Of a DNA stretch of 38,099 nucleotides, positions 34,848-38,099 are shown piece by piece; within the stretch, counting starts at the first letter, position 1, and each line of letters starts with the position of its first letter. Source of the DNA: Bacteroidota bacterium (GTDB taxonomy: Bacteria; Bacteroidota; Bacteroidia; Bacteroidales; UBA7960); contig JAGXRQ010000061.1 of NCBI GenBank assembly GCA_018335675.1, positions 1-38,099 of the forward strand, given 5' to 3'. The translations under genes and the position numbers were made by a program. Below the pieces are notes generated by a model that was given only the letters and a program-made list of their open reading frames with translations, had not been told where the DNA came from and ran no database searches.

Positions 34848-36514
34848 AGCTTTCGATATCTAATCCTCTTCGGTCCGCTATCGCCCATACGTTTTTTGCG
34901 ATTTTCCTCATATTCTGAGTAAGAACCTTCAAAGAAAATAACATTAGAATCGCCTTCAAAAGCAATAATGTGAGTGGCAACTCTATCTAGGAACCAGCGA
35001 TCGTGGGTAATAATAACTGCACATCCGGCAAAATTTTCGAGACCTTCTTCCAGAGCTCTAAGAGTGTTGATATCAATATCATTGGTAGGTTCATCGAGAA
35101 GCAGCACATTTGCTTCGCTTTTTAATGTCATAGCCAAATGAAGGCGGTTTCTCTCACCACCTGAAAGTACGCCGCATTTTTTACCTTGATCTACTCCGCC
35201 GAAGTTAAATCTTGAAACATAAGCTCTGCTGTTCATCTGCCTTCCTGCAAGGTTAATAAGGTCATTACCTCCAGAAATAACTTCCCAAACTGTTTTTTCA
35301 GGGTCAATTTCAACGTGAGTTTGGTCAACATAACCAATCTTTACGGTTTCACCAATTGCTATATCGCCTTTATCAGGCTTTTCCATTCCCATTATCATTC
35401 TGAAAAGCGTAGTTTTACCGGCTCCGTTTGGACCAATAATACCCACAATACCTGCAGGTGGAAGCATAAAATTAAATTTGTCAAACAACAATTTATCTCC
35501 AAAAGCTTTACCAAGTTCTACAGCTTCTATTACTTTACCACCCAAGCGAGGTCCATTAGGAATGAAAATTTCCAATTTTTCCTCTTTTTGTTTTACATCT
35601 TCATTAAGCATTCTATCGTATGCGCCTAATCTGGCTTTAGCTTTAGCATGTCGTCCTTTAGGACTCATTCTTACCCATTCCAATTCTCTTTCAAGAGTTT
35701 TCTTGCGCTTGCTCTCTGATTTCTCCTCCATTTCAAGTCTCTTGGTTTTTTGTTCCAACCATGATGTATAATTACCTTTCCATGGGATGCCTTCTCCTCT
35801 GTCTAGTTCAAGAATCCAACCAGCTACATTATCAAGGAAATAACGGTCGTGAGTAATAGCAATAACAGTTCCTTTATATTGTTTAAGATGTTGTTCTAAC
35901 CAATCAATACTTTCAGCATCCAAATGGTTTGTAGGCTCATCGAGCAAAAGAATATCCGGCTCCTGCAAAAGCAATCTGCAAAGAGCAACCCTACGTCTTT
36001 CACCACCGCTAAGATGGGCAACATTTTCTTCAGGGGCAGGACATCTAAGTGCATCCATTGCGCGTTCAAGTTTGTTGTCAAGCTCCCATGCATCGTGTTG
36101 TTCTATAAGGTCGGATAATTCACCTTGCCTATTTATGAGTTTATTCATTTCATCATCGCTCATTGGCTCTGAAAACTTCAAATTTACTGCTTCATATTCC
36201 TTAAGAATATTTACAACCTCCTGAACACCTTCTTCAACAATTTGTCTAACAGTTTTAGAATTGTCAAGAATAGGCTCCTGAGGCAAATACCCAACAGAAT
36301 AACCGGGAGAAAAAACCACTTCGCCATTGAATGTTTTTTCAACACCGGCAATAATCTTCATTAAGGTTGATTTCCCGGAGCCATTAAGGCCTATAATGCC
36401 TATTTTAGCACCATAGAAGAATGAAAGATAAATATCCTTCAAAACCTGTTTTGAGGGTGGGAAAACCTTGCTTACCCCTACCATTGAAAAAATGATTTTC
36501 TTATCGTCGCTCAT
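34838..36514 (-). CDS. ettA: Energy-dependent translational throttle protein EttA (ABC-F)
   Basis: EttA binds the ribosomal E site and gates the first steps of elongation according to ATP/ADP level. The 558-aa product has two ABC domains and no membrane segment. The first has Walker A GLNGSGKS (42-49), LSGGERRRVALCRLL and LLLDEPTNHLDAESIDWLE. The second has IIGPNGAGKTTLF near residue 358, LSGGERNRLHLAMTL and LLLDEPTNDIDINTL. Between them lies the P-site-interacting linker (KRKKTLERELEWVRMSPKGR). Size and the conserved RMGDSGPKRIRYRK C-terminus match EttA rather than resistance-type ABC-F proteins. The final codons lie in a repeat element. Confidence 0.95.
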   Translation of the reverse strand: MSDDKKIIFSMVGVSKVFPPSKQVLKDIYLSFFYGAKIGIIGLNGSGKSTLMKIIAGVEKTFNGEVVFSPGYSVGYLPQEPILDNSKTVRQIVEEGVQEVVNILKEYEAVNLKFSEPMSDDEMNKLINRQGELSDLIEQHDAWELDNKLERAMDALRCPAPEENVAHLSGGERRRVALCRLLLQEPDILLLDEPTNHLDAESIDWLEQHLKQYKGTVIAITHDRYFLDNVAGWILELDRGEGIPWKGNYTSWLEQKTKRLEMEEKSESKRKKTLERELEWVRMSPKGRHAKAKARLGAYDRMLNEDVKQKEEKLEIFIPNGPRLGGKVIEAVELGKAFGDKLLFDKFNFMLPPAGIVGIIGPNGAGKTTLFRMIMGMEKPDKGDIAIGETVKIGYVDQTHVEIDPEKTVWEVISGGNDLINLAGRQMNSRAYVSRFNFGGVDQGKKCGVLSGGERNRLHLAMTLKSEANVLLLDEPTNDIDINTLRALEEGLENFAGCAVIITHDRWFLDRVATHIIAFEGDSNVIFFEGSYSEYEENRKKRMGDSGPKRIRYRKLIN

Positions 36515-36617
36515 AGTTGAAATTGGATTTATATAAATAATAGTTTTGCCTATAAATTAAGGTACAAAACAACAAAAAATTTATGACAAGATGTGATGTT
36601 GGTATAGTTATTTTATA

Positions 36618-37190
36618 TTAGGTCAGATAAAAATATAGAAATACAAGAGGTATAAGAATTCCTGGAATTGTAAACCATATTCCCCTACGCTTAAAACTAT
36701 TTTTCCCTCTGTTCATATAAAGTCCGGTTAATGCAAATACGATTAGTCCGGCAGCAAATAGATCAGAAAACCACGTCCATAATTTCTTAGGCGCATTGTA
36801 GTGAAGAAAGTTGAATTGATATAAAACCGGAATTCTTTTAGTAACTTCCAAATATCCATCTCCCGTTGTGGTATTTACCTGAACAACCCTTCCGCGATCA
36901 AATCGGCCACGGTCAAAATATATAATCAGATTGTCGGCCACTACCCTAATGTTTCTGTATTGCTGAGTTATTTCAAGCTGATTAAGATAATAAATTGCAT
37001 GTTCATCTTTGTCGGTTATTTCTTCTTTTGGAAGATTTAATTGGAAATGGTCTTTTGTTATTATATAATTAGGATTCCAATGGTGTCGGTGATTTAATGT
37101 AATACCGGAAATCCCATAAATGATACACATTCCAAAGAAAAAGTAACCCAAATCTCGGTGTACAGCTCTGTTTATTTGTCTTAACTTCAT
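36618..37190 (-). CDS. PepSY-associated membrane protein
   Basis: The product is 190 aa and resembles PepSY-associated TM proteins. It begins with HRDLGYFFFGMCIIYGISGI, a membrane helix ending in a TLNHRHHW His cluster at about 31-37. A periplasmic PepSY-like domain follows (about 40-125, with IRVVADNLIIYFDRGR and TTTGDGYLEV). FNFLHYNAPKKLWTWFSDLFAAGLIVFALTG forms helix two, and RGIWFTIPGILIPLVFLYFYL helix three. Relatives often sit with metal or siderophore uptake genes and may act in periplasmic reduction; that role is inference. It has its own promoter, beside a short tandem array. Confidence 0.8.
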   Translation of the reverse strand: MKLRQINRAVHRDLGYFFFGMCIIYGISGITLNHRHHWNPNYIITKDHFQLNLPKEEITDKDEHAIYYLNQLEITQQYRNIRVVADNLIIYFDRGRFDRGRVVQVNTTTGDGYLEVTKRIPVLYQFNFLHYNAPKKLWTWFSDLFAAGLIVFALTGLYMNRGKNSFKRRGIWFTIPGILIPLVFLYFYLT

Positions 37191-37209
37191 AGTATTATAA
37201 TTTTGACTG

Positions 37210-37217
37210 CAAAGTTA
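37210..37217 (-). promoter_or_regulatory. -7 box for the PepSY-associated gene
   Basis: Minus-strand TAACTTTG matches TAnnTTTG and lies 19 bases ahead of the ATG at 37190. The expected -33 position (about 37238-37242) touches the edge of the TATAGGG array. Confidence 0.6.
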
Positions 37218-37240
37218 GAAAGATTGGTGGAAAAAGGAAA

Positions 37241-37274
37241 TAGGGGTATAAGGTATAGGGTATAGGGTATAGGG
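37241..37274. repeat. 7-bp tandem array TATAGGG
   Basis: TATAAGG followed by three TATAGGG units (37247-37274), preceded by a degenerate TAGGGG. It lies between the PepSY promoter and the shared terminator. Confidence 0.9.
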
Positions 37275-37276
37275 TG

Positions 37277-37316
37277 AAAAAAAACCGCAATATTCAATCA
37301 TATTGCGGTTTTTTGT
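37277..37316. terminator. Terminator after the His-rich lipoprotein gene
   Basis: AAAAAACCGCAATAT (37279-37293) pairs with ATATTGCGGTTTTTT (37300-37314) around TCAATC. A and T runs on both flanks allow use on either strand. It separates the lipoprotein transcript from the PepSY gene. Confidence 0.9.
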
Positions 37317-37330
37317 ATCAAATTTTCAGA

Positions 37331-37831
37331 TTATATCCATTCGAAAGAAACAAGGTCGATATGAAATTTAACCATTTTTTTCTGAATCTCTTTTAATTCT
37401 TTATCATGATCGCAATCGTGATCATGCACATGTTCTTCTTCGGCTTCAGCTTCTGCTACAACCTCTTCAGTTGTTTCAGCATTTTCGCAATCGTGTGCTT
37501 TTTCTTCTTTTAAAACACTAACTTTTCCAATCACAGAAATCATTTTTCCTTCACTTTCAGGATTAATTTGTCCTGCAAATTCGCCAAGGTTTACTCTAAC
37601 TCTTAATTCATTGTTATCTTCAGCTACAATGTGCATTTTATCGCCACTGTGACGACATGTATGAAGAACTAAGCCTTCGAAATGAACTTGTTGTCCATCT
37701 AGTTCAGCTGCCTTTTCATAAAGTTCAGCAATTGTATAAGTGTCAATAATTTGTTCTACCTCTTTAGGCTGTTGAGAACATGAAAACAAAAATAAACCTG
37801 CAACTGCAAATAATAAAGCGATTTTTTTCAT
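37331..37831 (-). CDS. Lipoprotein with OB-fold-like core and His/Cys-rich segment
   Basis: The product is 166 aa with lipobox LFSC (Cys18). The mature part reads YEKAAELDGQQVHFEGLVLH, then TCRHSGDKMHIVAEDNN, LRVRVNLGEF and GKMISVIGKVSV, the strand order of a small OB-fold (BOF-like) domain. An inserted acidic segment (112-145) carries HDC, then VHDHDCDHDK: four His and two Cys among Glu/Asp. With HTCRH at 57-61 this suggests divalent-metal binding. The last strand MVKFHIDLVSFEWI closes the domain. It is followed by a terminator and then the PepSY-associated gene, a pairing that would suit metal handling in the envelope. The family name is not certain. Confidence 0.7.
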   Translation of the reverse strand: MKKIALLFAVAGLFLFSCSQQPKEVEQIIDTYTIAELYEKAAELDGQQVHFEGLVLHTCRHSGDKMHIVAEDNNELRVRVNLGEFAGQINPESEGKMISVIGKVSVLKEEKAHDCENAETTEEVVAEAEAEEEHVHDHDCDHDKELKEIQKKMVKFHIDLVSFEWI

Positions 37832-37877
37832 AATTTGATTTTAATTTAGTTAAAAATATGGTTAATAATACAATTTG

Positions 37878-37885
37878 CAAAGTTA
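37878..37885 (-). promoter_or_regulatory. -7 box for the His-rich lipoprotein gene
   Basis: Minus-strand TAACTTTG matches TAnnTTTG, 46 bases ahead of the ATG at 37831. Confidence 0.55.
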
Positions 37886-37953
37886 TTCATTAATCATAAA
37901 AAGCATAAAAAAAGTAACATTTTTTTTCACTACTGAACGACTAAAAAAAAATA

Positions 37954-38009
37954 GGGGTTAATCCCCGAAGGTTTCACCCCATGTTGTAAGTTTGCTTTGC
38001 GAACAACAA
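37954..38009 (+). promoter_or_regulatory. Hairpins in the transposase leader
   Basis: GGGG-TTAAT-CCCC (37954-37966) and GTTTGC-TTT-GCGAAC (37990-38004), the latter extendable by TTGT/ACAA, stand directly ahead of the transposase ATG at 38015. They may hold down translation from external transcripts. The left end of the insertion sequence probably lies in or just before this stretch, but its terminal repeat cannot be fixed without the right end. Confidence 0.4.
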
Positions 38010-38014
38010 ACAAC

Positions 38015-38099
38015 ATGAGCAAAAATACGGAAATAAAATTTGTCGGACAGCCGATTTTCAAACAAGTAATAAGTCTTATTGATGCGATTGGTATCAAAA
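38015..38099 (+). mobile_element. Start of an IS4-family transposase (DUF4372 type), cut by the window edge
   Basis: An ATG at 38015 opens 28 codons to the edge: MSKNTEIKFVGQPIFKQV, then SLIDAIGIK. The F-x-G-Q-P-I-F-x-Q-[LV]-[IL]-x-L-[IL] opening is the N-terminus I recall for DUF4372-type IS4 transposases common in Bacteroidota. The DDE catalytic part lies outside the window, so intactness is unknown. The leader carries hairpins. Inserted about 180 bases upstream of the His-rich lipoprotein gene, it could affect that gene's promoter region. Confidence 0.7.

Noticed and set aside
34838-36514. Antibiotic-resistance ABC-F protein
   Set aside because: Length, linker and C-terminal signature fit EttA; the extended resistance-type linker is absent.
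37241-37274. Telomere-like repeat
   Set aside because: There are only four units inside a chromosome, flanked by a normal terminator and promoter.

Overview
The window is AT-rich chromosomal DNA from a member of the Bacteroidota, most likely a Bacteroidales-like or uncultured relative. The evidence is the repeated Bacteroidota-type -7 promoter box TAnnTTTG ahead of many genes, a PorD-like type IX secretion gene, a Bacteroidota-style FabI, many lipoproteins with short lipoboxes, and the block bamD-rpoZ-coaBC-porD-recN, which I recall as common in this phylum. I could not run a search, so the taxonomic call rests on reading alone.

Layout. Positions 1-3400 are an accessory-looking stretch: the 3' end of an unrecognised gene, a small beta-barrel-like protein, a 352-base non-coding stretch with a near-perfect 21-bp inverted repeat and a 12-bp direct repeat, a small orphan, a PKD-domain lipoprotein, a frameshifted HTH gene and an orphan 171-aa gene. 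From 3446 to 18137 lies a core block: a TPR lipoprotein and gyrA facing clpC; an acyl-CoA dehydrogenase; fabI; recN; porD; coaBC; rpoZ; and bamD, nearly all on the minus strand. A beta-barrel protein follows, then a start-less gene remnant and an L-threonine aldolase. The next minus-strand run is prmC, a NamZ-like exo-muramidase and lipA, led by a 45-aa lipoprotein gene that is too short for most ORF calls. After that come a 79-aa orphan, sucC, a membrane-bound sugar-nucleotide dehydratase, gcvT and a zinc-phospholipase/S1-P1-fold secreted protein. The last block on the minus strand holds a four-helix membrane protein, hutH, hisS, rtcB, ettA, a PepSY-associated membrane protein and a His/Cys-rich lipoprotein. 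The window ends in the first 28 codons of an IS4-type transposase.

How the genes work together. BamD and PorD belong to outer-membrane assembly and type IX secretion, next to CoaBC (coenzyme A synthesis), RNA polymerase omega, RecN (break repair) and FabI (fatty-acid elongation). LipA, SucC and GcvT are parts of lipoate-dependent and TCA metabolism. HisS and HutH form a two-gene unit in which both products use histidine. RtcB and EttA act on RNA and ribosomes.

The least expected structure is in the intergenic DNA. Three short tandem arrays, with 7-, 8- and 7-bp units, sit at gene edges. One supplies the last codons and stop of sucC. One lies directly ahead of rtcB and is mirrored by an inverted partner reaching the ettA stop codon, with a REP-like palindrome between them. 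One abuts the promoter of the PepSY gene. I saw no CRISPR array, rRNA or tRNA, and no clear multi-gene defence or biosynthetic system.
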